64,000 bases of DNA from Bacteroidota bacterium (GCA_016868775.1 VGFT01000001.1:434001-498000), one strand, 5' to 3'. Shown: positions 8,563 through 17,704, counted from the first letter of the stretch. The notes: generated by a model from the sequence alone, not told the origin. Translations and numbers: made by a program.

Positions 8563-9279
8563 ATGTTCATCACCGCCCTGATCCCCGCACGATACGGAGC
8601 CATTCGTTTTCCGGGTAAGCTCATGCAATCACTAGGGGGGCGCTCCGTCATTCGACGAACTTACGAAGCTGCGCGCGACACCGATTTGTTTCAAGAAGTA
8701 ATTGTTGCCACCGACAGCGACGAAATAGAAAATGAAATTTTATCGGTAGGTGGGAACGTGTTCAGAAGCAAACAGCCACACGAAAGCGGAACCGATCGCA
8801 TCGCAGAAGCAACCGAAGACTTAACCACAGATCTGATCATCAACATTCAGGGCGACACCCCCTTTATCAAAAAAGAGCCGCTGGAAAAACTGATTGCCTT
8901 GTTTCAAGATCCAACCGTTTCCGTGGCGTCTATGATGCAGGTGTTGGAAAAAAATGAAGAGATCGACGATCCCAATTTTGTTAAGGTCGCCATCGACCGA
9001 AAAAGCAACGCCCTTTTTTTCAGTCGCAGCCGGATCCCTTTTCCGCGCGATCCGGATCAGTCCGCCACATACTACGAACACATCGGCGTATATGCCTTTC
9101 GGAAGCGGGCCTTGCTGGATTTTATCAGCTGGCCCATGGGCGAATTGGAGTCTGTGGAAAAAGTAGAATGTCTTCGTTTTTTGGAAAACGGTGTTCCGAT
9201 CCGCATGCTTGCGGTTGATTACATCGGCGTGGAGATCGATACGCCCGATGATTTGAAAAAAGCCGAAAAACTTTTATAA
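8563..9279 (+). CDS. kdsB: 3-deoxy-manno-octulosonate cytidylyltransferase
   Basis: Activates Kdo, or its 8-amino form, with CTP to the CMP-sugar used for LPS inner core synthesis in the cytoplasm. At 238 aa it is normal length. Family motifs: IPARYGAIRFPGKLM (nucleotide binding), NIQGDTPFI (metal-binding Asp), ESGTDRIAEA and HIGVYAFRK. The next gene, 9 nt downstream, encodes a KdnB-like oxidase of Kdo; in Shewanella that combination makes 8-amino-Kdo and KdsB is selective for it. This enzyme may therefore use Kdo8N (inference). Confidence 0.95.
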   Translation: MFITALIPARYGAIRFPGKLMQSLGGRSVIRRTYEAARDTDLFQEVIVATDSDEIENEILSVGGNVFRSKQPHESGTDRIAEATEDLTTDLIINIQGDTPFIKKEPLEKLIALFQDPTVSVASMMQVLEKNEEIDDPNFVKVAIDRKSNALFFSRSRIPFPRDPDQSATYYEHIGVYAFRKRALLDFISWPMGELESVEKVECLRFLENGVPIRMLAVDYIGVEIDTPDDLKKAEKLL

Positions 9280-9288
9280 GGCCCGATC

Positions 9289-10362
9289 ATGAAATTCAGA
9301 AACTTCAAGCTGGTAGGATATGTGGTGTATGGTCGCGGTTGCTTCAATCATCTCGATGAGATCCTTTCGCCCCACCGAAAGAATGGGCTGCCGATGGTCT
9401 TTCTGGTAGATCATTTTTTTGAAGGAAAAGAATTAACCAATCAGATTCCGCTTCGAGATAACGATGTGGTCTTGTTCGCAGATGTCACCACCGAGCCCAA
9501 AACCGTATATGTAGATGAGCTGGCGAGCCGACTGAAACAGGAATATGGTTCGGTTAGCGGAGTAATCGGAATCGGCGGGGGTTCCACGCTGGATCTGGCG
9601 AAGGCGGTTTCGTTGATGATGAACAATCCCGGTTCTTCGGCCGATTATCAGGGGTGGGATTTGGTAAAGCTTCCTGGTGTGTACAAGGTTGGTATTCCCA
9701 CGCTGAGCGGCACCGGTGCGGAGGTGTCAAGGACAACGGTATTGACCGGCCCTACCAAAAAACTGGGAATGAATTCTGACTTCACCCCGTTCGATCAGAT
9801 CGTATTAGATCCCGAACTGACCCGAGAGGCTCCCGTCAATCAACGCTTTTACACCGGAATGGACTGCTATATTCATTGTATTGAAAGTTTGGAGGGAACC
9901 TTTCTGAATGAATTCAGTAAGAGCTATGGTGAAAAGGCGCTGGAGCTGTGTAGAATGGTTTTTGTGGAAAAAGATCGGTGGGATGAGGAATCCGACGATC
10001 AGCTCATGATGGCCTCTTATGCGGGTGGAATGAGCATTGCGTACTCACAAGTTGGGGTTGCGCATGCGGTCAGTTACGGGCTAAGTTATTTACTGGGCAC
10101 CAAACATGGCATTGGAAATTGTATCGTGATGGATCATTTAGAGGAGTTCTATCCGGCCGGGGTTCGAGAATTTAAATACATGGTTGAAAAAAACCGGATC
10201 GATATTCCGAGGGGGATTTGCGGTGGGCTGACCGACGAGCAGTTCGATAAAATGATCGACGTGTCGCTGGGCATGAAACCACTCTGGGAAAATGCGCTGG
10301 GAAAAAATTGGGAATCACAAATGACAAGAAGCCGGTTGCGGACCTTGTACGAAAAACTCTAG
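9289..10362 (+). CDS. kdnB: Iron-containing alcohol dehydrogenase, KdnB-like (Kdo 8-oxidase)
   Basis: Group III iron-dependent dehydrogenase (357 aa). GVIGIGGGSTLDLAKAVSLM is the dinucleotide-binding motif, and the metal ligands are expected in DCYIHCIES and the SYGLSYLLGTKHGIGN stretch. The overall sequence (MKFRNFKLVG...YGRGCFN, YQGWDLVKLPGVYKVGIPT, FYTGMDCYIHC) resembles Shewanella KdnB, which oxidises C8 of Kdo so that KdnA can aminate it. The operon position directly after kdsB supports this. kdnA itself is not in the window. A less specific iron-ADH function is the alternative. Confidence 0.82.
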   Translation: MKFRNFKLVGYVVYGRGCFNHLDEILSPHRKNGLPMVFLVDHFFEGKELTNQIPLRDNDVVLFADVTTEPKTVYVDELASRLKQEYGSVSGVIGIGGGSTLDLAKAVSLMMNNPGSSADYQGWDLVKLPGVYKVGIPTLSGTGAEVSRTTVLTGPTKKLGMNSDFTPFDQIVLDPELTREAPVNQRFYTGMDCYIHCIESLEGTFLNEFSKSYGEKALELCRMVFVEKDRWDEESDDQLMMASYAGGMSIAYSQVGVAHAVSYGLSYLLGTKHGIGNCIVMDHLEEFYPAGVREFKYMVEKNRIDIPRGICGGLTDEQFDKMIDVSLGMKPLWENALGKNWESQMTRSRLRTLYEKL

Positions 10363-10389
10363 CAGGCCGAACAATTTTTTTCGCACAAA

Positions 10390-10419
10390 AAACGGGGGTG
10401 GATTTTACCACCCCCGTTT
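10390..10419. terminator. Bidirectional terminator between kdnB and the BNR-repeat gene
   Basis: A perfect 12-bp stem (AAACGGGGGTGG / CCACCCCCGTTT) with a 6-nt loop lies between convergent genes. On the minus strand it is followed by TTTTTT, giving a strong terminator for the 13512-10438 gene; on the plus strand the T-tract is only GTTTGC, so it is weaker for kdnB. Confidence 0.85.
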
Positions 10420-10437
10420 GCATATTTCCTGTTTGTA

Positions 10438-13400
10438 TTACGATCTCTCCGAAAGAAATACTTCCCGGCTCTTCAGTTTTGGGTCGGCGCTAGACCCCTT
10501 CTCCTCCACTTTTTTCGCAAAGGGTTTCCAGTCTTTTTCCATCAGCATCCGAAACGCTTCCATTACTTTTTTAGTTTGCTCTGCAAGTAGTGCAATGTTT
10601 TCAACTTCAGTAGCGCTGGGTGTCCCGGGATAGCCGGCGACCTCATTATACAAAGAAGCTAATTTTTCTTTTAGTTGGGGTGGGGCGGTTCCGACATAGT
10701 TGTCGCCGGTCGTGACTACCAGGGTTGACTTTAGTTTATCCAGCTTCTTTTTTATTGACAGGGCTGACTTGCTGAATTCTTTTTGTTTGGCGAGCGTGTC
10801 GCAAGTAGCCAGCAGCTGATCGACCTGATAGGTTGTATAGGCAACATCCTCGTTTATGTTATATAGCTGCATTGAATAGTGGTAGTTCATCTGTTTATCG
10901 GACAGCGAGAATCCCGATGTCGGGCTGTGTTCGTATGATACCGATCCGGTATAGGTCTGGTTTCCTTTGGTCAAAACAACCTTGTAGGTGCCGGGCAATA
11001 CGCGGGGACCGAAAAATCCGCCCCGGGCAAACGTTTTTGCTTTGGCGAGTTTTGGTGCTTGCATGCGGCCATCCCAATAAACCATATTGATCCCTTTTCT
11101 TTTTCCGGGGGCAATGGAGGCAAGTTTTTTTCCGGAAGAGTCCTGAACCTCCAGATTCATTTTTCCGAAGGTGTGTCGGTTTTTCAGATAATAAACAATT
11201 CGGGCGTCCCGATTTGGGTTTGCGCCAACAAATTGACCGGCATCTGCGGGTTTACCAAATCCAGTCTCGTCGTTGAAGCGTGCAGTGGGGGTTGGGAACA
11301 ACACAACCTCTTGTTGAAGAACCGTCGCATTAATCGACCGAAGGGGGGAAATATCATCCAGAATAATTATCCCTCTGCCGTGTGTTGCCAGAATGATGTC
11401 ACTGGTTGTGCGGTCCTGAGCGATATAGTGAACGGGCACCGGTGGCATATTATTGGTAAATGCCAGCCAATCCTGCCCGCCATTCAGCGAAATATAGAGT
11501 CCCATTTCGGTTCCGAGGAATAACAGGTTCGGTGATTGAAGATCCTCGTGAATATGACGAACAAAACCCTTCACCCCGTTCATGGGTAGGCGTTTCCACG
11601 TTTTCCCTCCATCTGTTGTTTTTATTGCGTAGGGGGTTTGATCGTTTTGGGCATGTCCTTCCAGTGCGGCATACGCGGTCTGTTTATCGAATCGGCTTGG
11701 TTCGATGTGATACACCCAGGTGTTGGAGGGAACAATAGCCGCCCCGGGCGTGCGGTTGTTCCAGCTCTTACCGCCATCTTCACTGATCTGAATGTTTCCG
11801 TCATCTGTTCCGGCCCAGATCATCTTTTCATCAAGCGGTGATTCGCAGATGGTGAATATCGTACAGTGATTTTCGGCGCCGCTGTTATCGGTAGAAAGTC
11901 CGCCCGATTTATCCTGTTGTTGTTTTTTAGGGTCGTTGGTGGTAAGGTCGGGAGAAATCCGCTGCCAGGTTTCTCCACGGTCATCCGATCGATGAATGAA
12001 CTGACTACCCACATAGAGGCGGTCATTCCGGTGCGGACTCAACGCCATGGGTGTATTCCAGTTGAATCGAAGCTTGGGATCTCCTACTTGTTGATAGGGC
12101 TTGATATTCTTCAGTGCTTTTTTATCAATTTCATATCGCCAGATCGATTCAGCTCCTTGCATTTCGCTATAGGTTATGTTTTCGGTGGGGTGCACCAATA
12201 CGCGAAAGCCATCCCCTTCTCCGACTCGTTTCCAGTCGCCGTTGGTGATTCCTCCCTGCGCGGAAGACGGGCCGTACCAAGACCCGTTGTCTTGAAGTCC
12301 GCCATATACATTATAGGGGACCTTGTTGTCGATGCTCACGTGATAATATTGGCCAATCGGCAACCCTTTTACGTGTTCGAAGGTGTTGCCGGCATCTCGA
12401 CTTCTCCAAACCCCTCCATCGTCGCCAAGAACAATTTCATCTGAGTTGTTTAATCCAAACCAGATGTCGTGAACGTCGGCATGAATGCCGGAGAAGGGCC
12501 GAAAGGTTTTTCCACCATCGCGGCTCATGGCTCCATTCAATCCGGCCTTAGTAATGATCTCCGGGTTTTGGGGATCAACGACAATGCGGGAAAAATAAAA
12601 GGGGCGAACCGATAATTCAAAGTCGGCATTGAGGTGTTTCCAGTTGGCTCCGCCATCTTCACTGCGATACAGTCCTTTTTGCTCGGGCTTTTCACACTCC
12701 AGCACCGCGTAGAGTAGGTTGGGCTTAGAAGGAGCAGCGGCTACCGCAATTCGTCCGAGTTTTCCGGCGGGGAATCCTCCATGTATTTTATTCCAGGTTT
12801 TTCCCGCATCGGTAGATTTATACAAAGCGCTTCCGTTTCCGCCACTGCTGAAGGAATACGCTGTTCGGCGAAACTCCCAAAAGGCCGCATACAAAATTTG
12901 CGGGTTGGTGGGGTCCATTATTAGTTCGGAACATCCGGTGCTGTCGTTGAGATAGAAGATCTTCTCCCAGTTCTTTCCGCCGTCTGTTGTTTTATAAACA
13001 CCGCGTTCGGCACTGTTGCCCCAAAGGTTTCCGAGTACGCCCACGAACACCTCCTGGTTGTTTTTGGGGTTTACGCGAATGGCGCTGATACGTTCAGATT
13101 TTTCAAGGCCGGTCTTATTCCAGTTTTGTCCGCCATCGGTCGACTTATAAATTCCATCGCCTACCGATACGCTGTTTCGAGTCCAAACCTCTCCGGTTCC
13201 CACCCAAATGGTTTTATCCGTGTCGGTGGGGTCGAGTGTGATGGCTCCGATGGATTGATTGTGCTTATCAAAAAGCGGCAGAAAGCTCACGCCCCCATTC
13301 TCTGATTTCCAAACACCGCCTCCGGCGGTACCCACCCAAAGTATCCTGGGGTTGGTAGGGTGTCCTTCCAGGTCGGTGACCCGTCCGCTCATTACGGCCG

Positions 13401-13512
13401 GACCGATCTGCCGTGCACGGATATCCCCAAATACATCCTCTCCGGTGAGCCCGTTTTGGGCGAAAGAAAAAAGGGCAGCCAACAAGGTGGCTGCCAGAAA
13501 AATAGATCTCAT
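10438..13512 (-). CDS. Exported BNR/VPS10-like beta-propeller protein
   Basis: Large secreted protein (1024 aa) with a cleavable signal peptide (MRSIFLAATLLAALFSFAQ). It consists of many BNR/Asp-box repeats of the sortilin (VPS10)/xyloglucanase-like propeller type: STDGGQNW, TTDGGKNW, STDAGKTW, SEDGGANW, SEDGGKSW, TTDGGKTW and SLNGGQDW, spread over residues about 60-730. A C-terminal region of about 280 aa contains a FlgD-like beta segment (LPGTYKVVLTKGNQTYTG) and a helical end. Such proteins in Bacteroidota are often annotated as glycosyl hydrolases, but no catalytic pair can be assigned. It lies 12 nt downstream of the LolA-like gene on the same strand. Confidence 0.88.
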   Translation of the reverse strand: MRSIFLAATLLAALFSFAQNGLTGEDVFGDIRARQIGPAVMSGRVTDLEGHPTNPRILWVGTAGGGVWKSENGGVSFLPLFDKHNQSIGAITLDPTDTDKTIWVGTGEVWTRNSVSVGDGIYKSTDGGQNWNKTGLEKSERISAIRVNPKNNQEVFVGVLGNLWGNSAERGVYKTTDGGKNWEKIFYLNDSTGCSELIMDPTNPQILYAAFWEFRRTAYSFSSGGNGSALYKSTDAGKTWNKIHGGFPAGKLGRIAVAAAPSKPNLLYAVLECEKPEQKGLYRSEDGGANWKHLNADFELSVRPFYFSRIVVDPQNPEIITKAGLNGAMSRDGGKTFRPFSGIHADVHDIWFGLNNSDEIVLGDDGGVWRSRDAGNTFEHVKGLPIGQYYHVSIDNKVPYNVYGGLQDNGSWYGPSSAQGGITNGDWKRVGEGDGFRVLVHPTENITYSEMQGAESIWRYEIDKKALKNIKPYQQVGDPKLRFNWNTPMALSPHRNDRLYVGSQFIHRSDDRGETWQRISPDLTTNDPKKQQQDKSGGLSTDNSGAENHCTIFTICESPLDEKMIWAGTDDGNIQISEDGGKSWNNRTPGAAIVPSNTWVYHIEPSRFDKQTAYAALEGHAQNDQTPYAIKTTDGGKTWKRLPMNGVKGFVRHIHEDLQSPNLLFLGTEMGLYISLNGGQDWLAFTNNMPPVPVHYIAQDRTTSDIILATHGRGIIILDDISPLRSINATVLQQEVVLFPTPTARFNDETGFGKPADAGQFVGANPNRDARIVYYLKNRHTFGKMNLEVQDSSGKKLASIAPGKRKGINMVYWDGRMQAPKLAKAKTFARGGFFGPRVLPGTYKVVLTKGNQTYTGSVSYEHSPTSGFSLSDKQMNYHYSMQLYNINEDVAYTTYQVDQLLATCDTLAKQKEFSKSALSIKKKLDKLKSTLVVTTGDNYVGTAPPQLKEKLASLYNEVAGYPGTPSATEVENIALLAEQTKKVMEAFRMLMEKDWKPFAKKVEEKGSSADPKLKSREVFLSERS

Positions 13513-13524
13513 GAAAGAGTTGGT

Positions 13525-14265
13525 TTAGTTTGCTTCGAAAGAGAATTCACTGTCGCTGATCAATACGTTGGCTTCGGCTTTTTCAAACTTAATGGTTTGT
13601 CCGGGTGCGCCCGACATGCGGACTGTCATGGAAAAGGGAACAAAAATTCCGCCCGCCTCCTGATAGTCGCTGAACAGTGTTTCAACTACCACCCCCTTCA
13701 TGGTTGCCTCCTGAGAAACTGAGCGGGTCATTACCAGCGCGCTGGTAGATTTATCAATGAAGTACGTTGATATGTTGTCAACTGGTTTTCCTTCTGACAT
13801 TTTTTGCTTTTTAGTCATCTTGATCGCATAACAATCAGCACCATCAACCTTTTCATCGGCTACTTTTTCTACTTTGTATCCGAGCGTTTTATAGGTGATC
13901 ATCACATCGGGTTCCTCCAATAGGTCCAGCGCAAGATTTTCAGCCTCCTCGGTGGTTGACTTTTCCGCCTTCATGGTCATCTGGTTGGTTTTCCAGGCGG
14001 TTTTTCCATCGTATGCCTGCTGTACAAAATTCATTCCTTGGAAGGTTGCGTAAACTTTCATCTTATTGGGGGCCTTCAGGAAATAAACCGGCAGCTCCAT
14101 GCCACCCATATCTACCTTGGCGGTCATTTTCCAGGTGGTGTTCTTGCGAATAGCCTCTTCGCCACCAATAGCTTTTACGTAGCCGGCGATGATCTCTTCG
14201 GCTGTCTGTGAAAATCCTTGTGCAACGAGGGTCAGCGCAAACAAAAGGGTTGCGATCTTTTTCAT
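13525..14265 (-). CDS. LolA-like outer membrane lipoprotein-sorting family protein
   Basis: Periplasmic protein of 246 aa with a signal peptide (MKKIATLLFALTLVAQGFSQ). The pattern EIIAGYVKAIGGEEAIRKNTTWKM and the following run of antiparallel strands (PVYFLKAPNKMKVYATFQG, FIDKSTSALVMTRSV) match the LolA/LolB-like half-barrel proteins common in Bacteroidota. These bind lipid or a lipoprotein acyl group. It is not the canonical LolA, whose role may be taken by another copy. It is adjacent (6 and 12 nt) to the DUF2480 gene and the BNR gene, forming an operon-like set. Confidence 0.82.
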   Translation of the reverse strand: MKKIATLLFALTLVAQGFSQTAEEIIAGYVKAIGGEEAIRKNTTWKMTAKVDMGGMELPVYFLKAPNKMKVYATFQGMNFVQQAYDGKTAWKTNQMTMKAEKSTTEEAENLALDLLEEPDVMITYKTLGYKVEKVADEKVDGADCYAIKMTKKQKMSEGKPVDNISTYFIDKSTSALVMTRSVSQEATMKGVVVETLFSDYQEAGGIFVPFSMTVRMSGAPGQTIKFEKAEANVLISDSEFSFEAN

Positions 14266-14271
14266 GAGTGT

Positions 14272-14781
14272 TTATTTGGGTTTTTTATAAATAGGAACAG
14301 TACTACAGGGTTCTCCGTACATGATGCTCTTGGCCACCGGCTGCAGGATGCGGGTGATCTCCAGATACGCATCGGGACCAACAGGCAACTCTCCGCAACC
14401 CTTTACAACGACTCGCTGATCCGTAAAATGTTTTGGGTCGATCTGCTGAATTCGCCGATGAAAAAGCGTGTTTCGAAACTCCTCTGCCGTTCCTTGAAAA
14501 ATGCCCGTGGCTACAGGGGATAAATAGGAGGCCACCAACATGTAGGCCCAGGCTGGTATGATCGCGTCGGCAGAACAGGTGACAGATACGTATTGGTTTT
14601 GGTAAACAGACCAATCGGTGTGCTTGAGCGCCTCTCGGAACTCTTTTTCTTTTAGGATAAGTCCCATGAAAAGATGTTCCTTTAGATCAAAAACGCGAAT
14701 CTCCTCTTTCGGAAACCAATCCTCTAAATTCAGGGTGATCAATCCACTTTCAGCTACCTTATTTACGATTGTCTCCGTCAT
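14272..14781 (-). CDS. DUF2480 family protein
   Basis: Cytoplasmic protein of 169 aa, a conserved Bacteroidota family of unknown function. The diagnostic C-terminal block is present (VVVKGCGELPVG, AKSIMYGEPCSTVPIYKKPK), with two conserved cysteines, and FDLKEHLFMGLILKEKEFREAL in the N-terminal half. It has been proposed to have a metal- or cofactor-linked role in other genomes, but nothing here tests that. It is first in a run of three minus-strand genes with short spacers. Confidence 0.88.
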   Translation of the reverse strand: MTETIVNKVAESGLITLNLEDWFPKEEIRVFDLKEHLFMGLILKEKEFREALKHTDWSVYQNQYVSVTCSADAIIPAWAYMLVASYLSPVATGIFQGTAEEFRNTLFHRRIQQIDPKHFTDQRVVVKGCGELPVGPDAYLEITRILQPVAKSIMYGEPCSTVPIYKKPK

Positions 14782-14837
14782 GTTTCGCGAAAATACAACC
14801 GCACGGTCGGATTTTTTATGGGGTCTTGTTAAAATAA

Positions 14838-14861
14838 ACCCGCCCCTAAAAAGGGGCGGGT
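14838..14861 (-). terminator. Rho-independent terminator after the PpiD-like gene
   Basis: A 10-bp GC-rich stem (ACCCGCCCCT / AGGGGCGGGT) with an AAAA loop. Read on the minus strand it is followed by TTTATTTTAACAAG. It lies 21 nt after the stop of the 17015-14883 gene. Confidence 0.82.
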
Positions 14862-14882
14862 GTGCAGTTAGTATTGGTACGA

Positions 14883-17015
14883 CTAATAGCGTCTAGACCG
14901 ATTATCTTTTATTTCCGCTGCATCGCGAAGGGTGGAAATTGGGTTATTGGGGTTGTATTGGCTTTTTGCCTGCTCCGTAAGGGCTTTTCGCTGATCCTGA
15001 ACACTTCCGGCTGTGACCGGGGTGGTGCTCTGTTGGTCGACCCGCACCACAAAAACCCCGCTCATTCCCGCCAAGGCCGTCTTAACCACCTTGCCCAGGT
15101 TGGCGGGATTAAACGCTGCTCCCAGGATCCGGGGCTCAAAACCAAGCGTACTGCTTGGGGCCGAAATTCTTAAGCTATCAGCCTCCTCAATTGCTTTTCC
15201 GCCGAGCTTGGCTGCCGCCTCTTCCAGGGTGTTGACGGCACCAATCTTTTCTTTAATTAGTCTTGCCTTTTTCTTTTTTCGCAAAATGGGCTCAACGCCC
15301 GCGCGCGCTTTTTCAACCGACATGGTTCCCTCTTTTAAAACTTCCGTTACCGCGGCCACCACATAATTATTATCTACGCGCTCGGGCTTTAAAACCTCGC
15401 CAAGGTCGGCATCATAAACGGCGCGCACCAGGCTTCTGGAGATACCAACCCCGGTAATTTCTGAGGCCCACGGAACAATGTTTGCTGCCTGGTTCCGCAC
15501 AACACCTTTCGCCTTCCACCTTTGTTCATAATTATTCTCAAAGGCCTTATGGTCGGGGCTTTCACTGGCAAACTCTGTTGCTTGCGCAAAGGCGGTATTC
15601 TCCGTCTCTTCGCTCGCAACAATCTCTTTGGGCAAATAAGCAACCTTATAGTGGGTGGTTGGCTTTATGAAAGACATAATTTCAATGTAATGGTAGCCAA
15701 ATGAGGTTTTAACAACCTTGCGCTCTCCGGGCCTTCCGTCAAATAAAATAAACTTGGCAAACTCTGGCGCAAATCCCTCGTCTTGAATTTGCGTGGAACT
15801 AAACGTCATTTCTCCCGCCTTTTGGCGGCTTCCATCAGAAACGGGGTTGTATTTATTTACCATTTCTCCCCAGTTTGCGCCACCCTCAATCGCTTTTTTT
15901 ACGCTGTCGATCTTGGAAGAAGCAACGCTGTCTACAAATCCCCCATTGGCGATGTCGTTGGAGATAAGTACGTGGCGACACACCACGCTGTCGGGTAAAA
16001 TTTTTGAACCCATCATTCTGGCTAAAACATAGCTTCCTCCATCGAGATAGGGACCAAACACCCCTCCTACAGGAAGGCGGAAGATCGAATCTTTCACGGG
16101 AATTTGAACGGTGTTTCCGTTTATGTATCCATCAAAAAAAGAAGCGCCCGCGCTGGCTAAAAACATGGGCACGCTGTCGGCCTTGGCCAAGCCATCCTTA
16201 AGTTGCTCAATCTCCGCCAAGGCCGCAGCACTGTCCTTGGCAGAGGGGGCGGCCGAAAAGCTAACATATACGATCGATCGAGACTCCTGCTGCTTATATT
16301 GCTTCGGGTATTTATTTATGTATTTAGAAATTTCAGCGTCGGTTATTTTTATCGTGCTGTCGGCAATGCTGGTATAGCTCTCCCTTACAAAAGAGATCTT
16401 CGCCATTCGGCTGCTTTCCGTGTTTTGCTTTTCAACCAACCACCTCGGCACGTTAATGCTGTTGGAAAAAAGAGAAATAAATTTTTCATACTGCCGCTCC
16501 AAAACAATGTTTTCTAGTAATTGGTTGAGCTGGGCCTTTTCTGCGGCGGTTCCGCTTTTGTTTATTCTATTAATTAATTTTTTTACCTCGGCAGGGTTAT
16601 ATGGCTGTTGGGGATTACTTAAGTATTGCCTGGCGGTGTTGGATGGGTTGGGTCCGTATAAAAGATCGCTTAACTCTTTTTTTCCAACAGTAATTCCCAA
16701 CTCATCAAACGCCTGCTCTAAAATAATTCTGCTTATTTCCTGGTTCCATGCACGATCAAGCGCCTGTTGAGATGGCGCGGCCGTTTGCGGATAGCCCTGT
16801 GACTTTAAATTTTCCTCCTCTTGCAACACCTTATTATTAAATTCATCAAACAAAATGCTCGCTCCATTTACCGATCCAATTTTATTGGGCAAGGAGCTCA
16901 TCCCGCGAGACTGACCAGAGAAATAGTCGGTAAGAATAAAACCAACCAACGCCAGCGCAATCAAAACCACCGTCAGCTTTGCATACTTTTCCCGGATATC
17001 TTGTATAACAGACAT
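14883..17015 (-). CDS. PpiD/SurA-like periplasmic peptidyl-prolyl isomerase
   Basis: Membrane-anchored periplasmic foldase of 710 aa. One N-terminal transmembrane helix (residues about 13-30, LTVVLIALALVGFILTDYF) is followed by a SurA-N-like helical chaperone region (GSVNGASILFDEFNNKV...QALDRAWNQEISRIILEQAF). A parvulin/rotamase domain follows at about residues 340-450 (CRHVLISND, SRQKAGEMTFSSTQ, FGYHYIEIM), then a C-terminal chaperone half. Architecture matches PpiD (SurA N-terminal domain protein). It helps outer membrane and secreted proteins fold. A TAnnTTTG element lies 21 nt upstream of the start. Confidence 0.92.
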   Translation of the reverse strand: MSVIQDIREKYAKLTVVLIALALVGFILTDYFSGQSRGMSSLPNKIGSVNGASILFDEFNNKVLQEEENLKSQGYPQTAAPSQQALDRAWNQEISRIILEQAFDELGITVGKKELSDLLYGPNPSNTARQYLSNPQQPYNPAEVKKLINRINKSGTAAEKAQLNQLLENIVLERQYEKFISLFSNSINVPRWLVEKQNTESSRMAKISFVRESYTSIADSTIKITDAEISKYINKYPKQYKQQESRSIVYVSFSAAPSAKDSAAALAEIEQLKDGLAKADSVPMFLASAGASFFDGYINGNTVQIPVKDSIFRLPVGGVFGPYLDGGSYVLARMMGSKILPDSVVCRHVLISNDIANGGFVDSVASSKIDSVKKAIEGGANWGEMVNKYNPVSDGSRQKAGEMTFSSTQIQDEGFAPEFAKFILFDGRPGERKVVKTSFGYHYIEIMSFIKPTTHYKVAYLPKEIVASEETENTAFAQATEFASESPDHKAFENNYEQRWKAKGVVRNQAANIVPWASEITGVGISRSLVRAVYDADLGEVLKPERVDNNYVVAAVTEVLKEGTMSVEKARAGVEPILRKKKKARLIKEKIGAVNTLEEAAAKLGGKAIEEADSLRISAPSSTLGFEPRILGAAFNPANLGKVVKTALAGMSGVFVVRVDQQSTTPVTAGSVQDQRKALTEQAKSQYNPNNPISTLRDAAEIKDNRSRRY

Positions 17016-17036
17016 AAAAACAGTTATTTAGGGGGG

Positions 17037-17044
17037 CAAAAATA
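17037..17044 (-). promoter_or_regulatory. TAnnTTTG -7 element of the PpiD-like gene
   Basis: CAAAAATA on the plus strand reads TATTTTTG on the minus strand, a perfect -7 consensus 21 nt upstream of the start codon. This allows a short untranslated leader. Confidence 0.55.
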
Positions 17045-17082
17045 GGTTATTATAGCATAAAATAAGGAGAAATCCGCCACCC

Positions 17083-17116
17083 AATTAATTAATATATTTT
17101 TAATATTTAATTAATT
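17083..17116. repeat. AT-only inverted repeat
   Basis: AATTAATTAA (17083-17092) and TTAATTAATT (17107-17116) form a perfect 10-bp inverted repeat around a 14-nt AT spacer. Low thermal stability makes it more likely an unwinding-prone site than a terminator. Confidence 0.5.
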
Positions 17117-17405
17117 ATCAAATAGTAAAACAGAAGGGGGTAAACTTCTTAAAACAGCGCAAGTTTTTAAAAAAGAAGAGTGATTTCTCCCCAAATCCAC
17201 TGTTAATATCTTGTGGATTGTGTTAGTCTCTTGTTTTGTCTCTCTTTTCTTGTTGTTTCTTTTTTGTGGGTTTTTGGGGAGTATTTGGTGGGTAGGGGTT
17301 TTCGAGTTAATACTTTTTTCGTTATTAACAACTTATCTCTTTTGTGATATGAGATGTTTATTTTTTTATTGTGCGGGTTTTCAGGGTGTTGAGAAAATTA
17401 AAAAA

Positions 17406-17444
17406 ATTAGAGGTGTGAGATATTAACATATCCACACCTCTAAT
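17406..17444. repeat. Long hairpin in the AT-rich island
   Basis: ATTAGAGGTGTG (17406-17417) pairs perfectly with CACACCTCTAAT (17433-17444). Inside it GATAT (17419-17423) pairs with ATATC (17428-17432), leaving one bulged A and a TAAC loop. The 17-bp stem has no adjacent U-run typical of a terminator. A near copy of one arm (TCCACCCCTCT) recurs near 17551. Function unknown. Confidence 0.6.
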
Positions 17445-17704
17445 AATAATAGAGTTTATTTAAATAATTAGTTGTTTTTATTATTAAAGACATTAAAAAA
17501 GAAAACTTTGTTTTTTAGTTTTTTTAAAAAATATTTGTGGAATGATAAAGTCCACCCCTCTATTTTTATTTTTTTATTTATGATATTTTCTATCAAACCC
17601 AATCGATAATTATAAAAGAAGAATTATGCGCCGGGCAACACCGGGCTTTCTAAAAAAGATATATAAAAAAACAAAAGAAAAAGACAATAAAAAAATAGTA
17701 AAAA

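Larger units (their letters stand above)
17045..17704. other. AT-rich intergenic island of about 0.66 kb
   Basis: Extremely AT-rich non-coding stretch between two divergently oriented genes, with long T and A runs and no convincing ORF (17211-17426 is low-complexity). It contains a large hairpin (17406-17444), an AT-only inverted repeat (17083-17116), one 1-mismatch DnaA-box-like site (ATATCCACA at 17428-17436) and a weaker copy in TTGTGGATTG near 17211. It could be an origin unwinding region, a regulatory region for the downstream outer membrane protein, or degenerate DNA. Confidence 0.5.

Noticed and set aside
17211-17426. 71-aa ORF in the AT-rich island
   Set aside because: Low-complexity Leu/Phe/Cys composition, no family resemblance and no promoter; a chance frame in AT-rich DNA.
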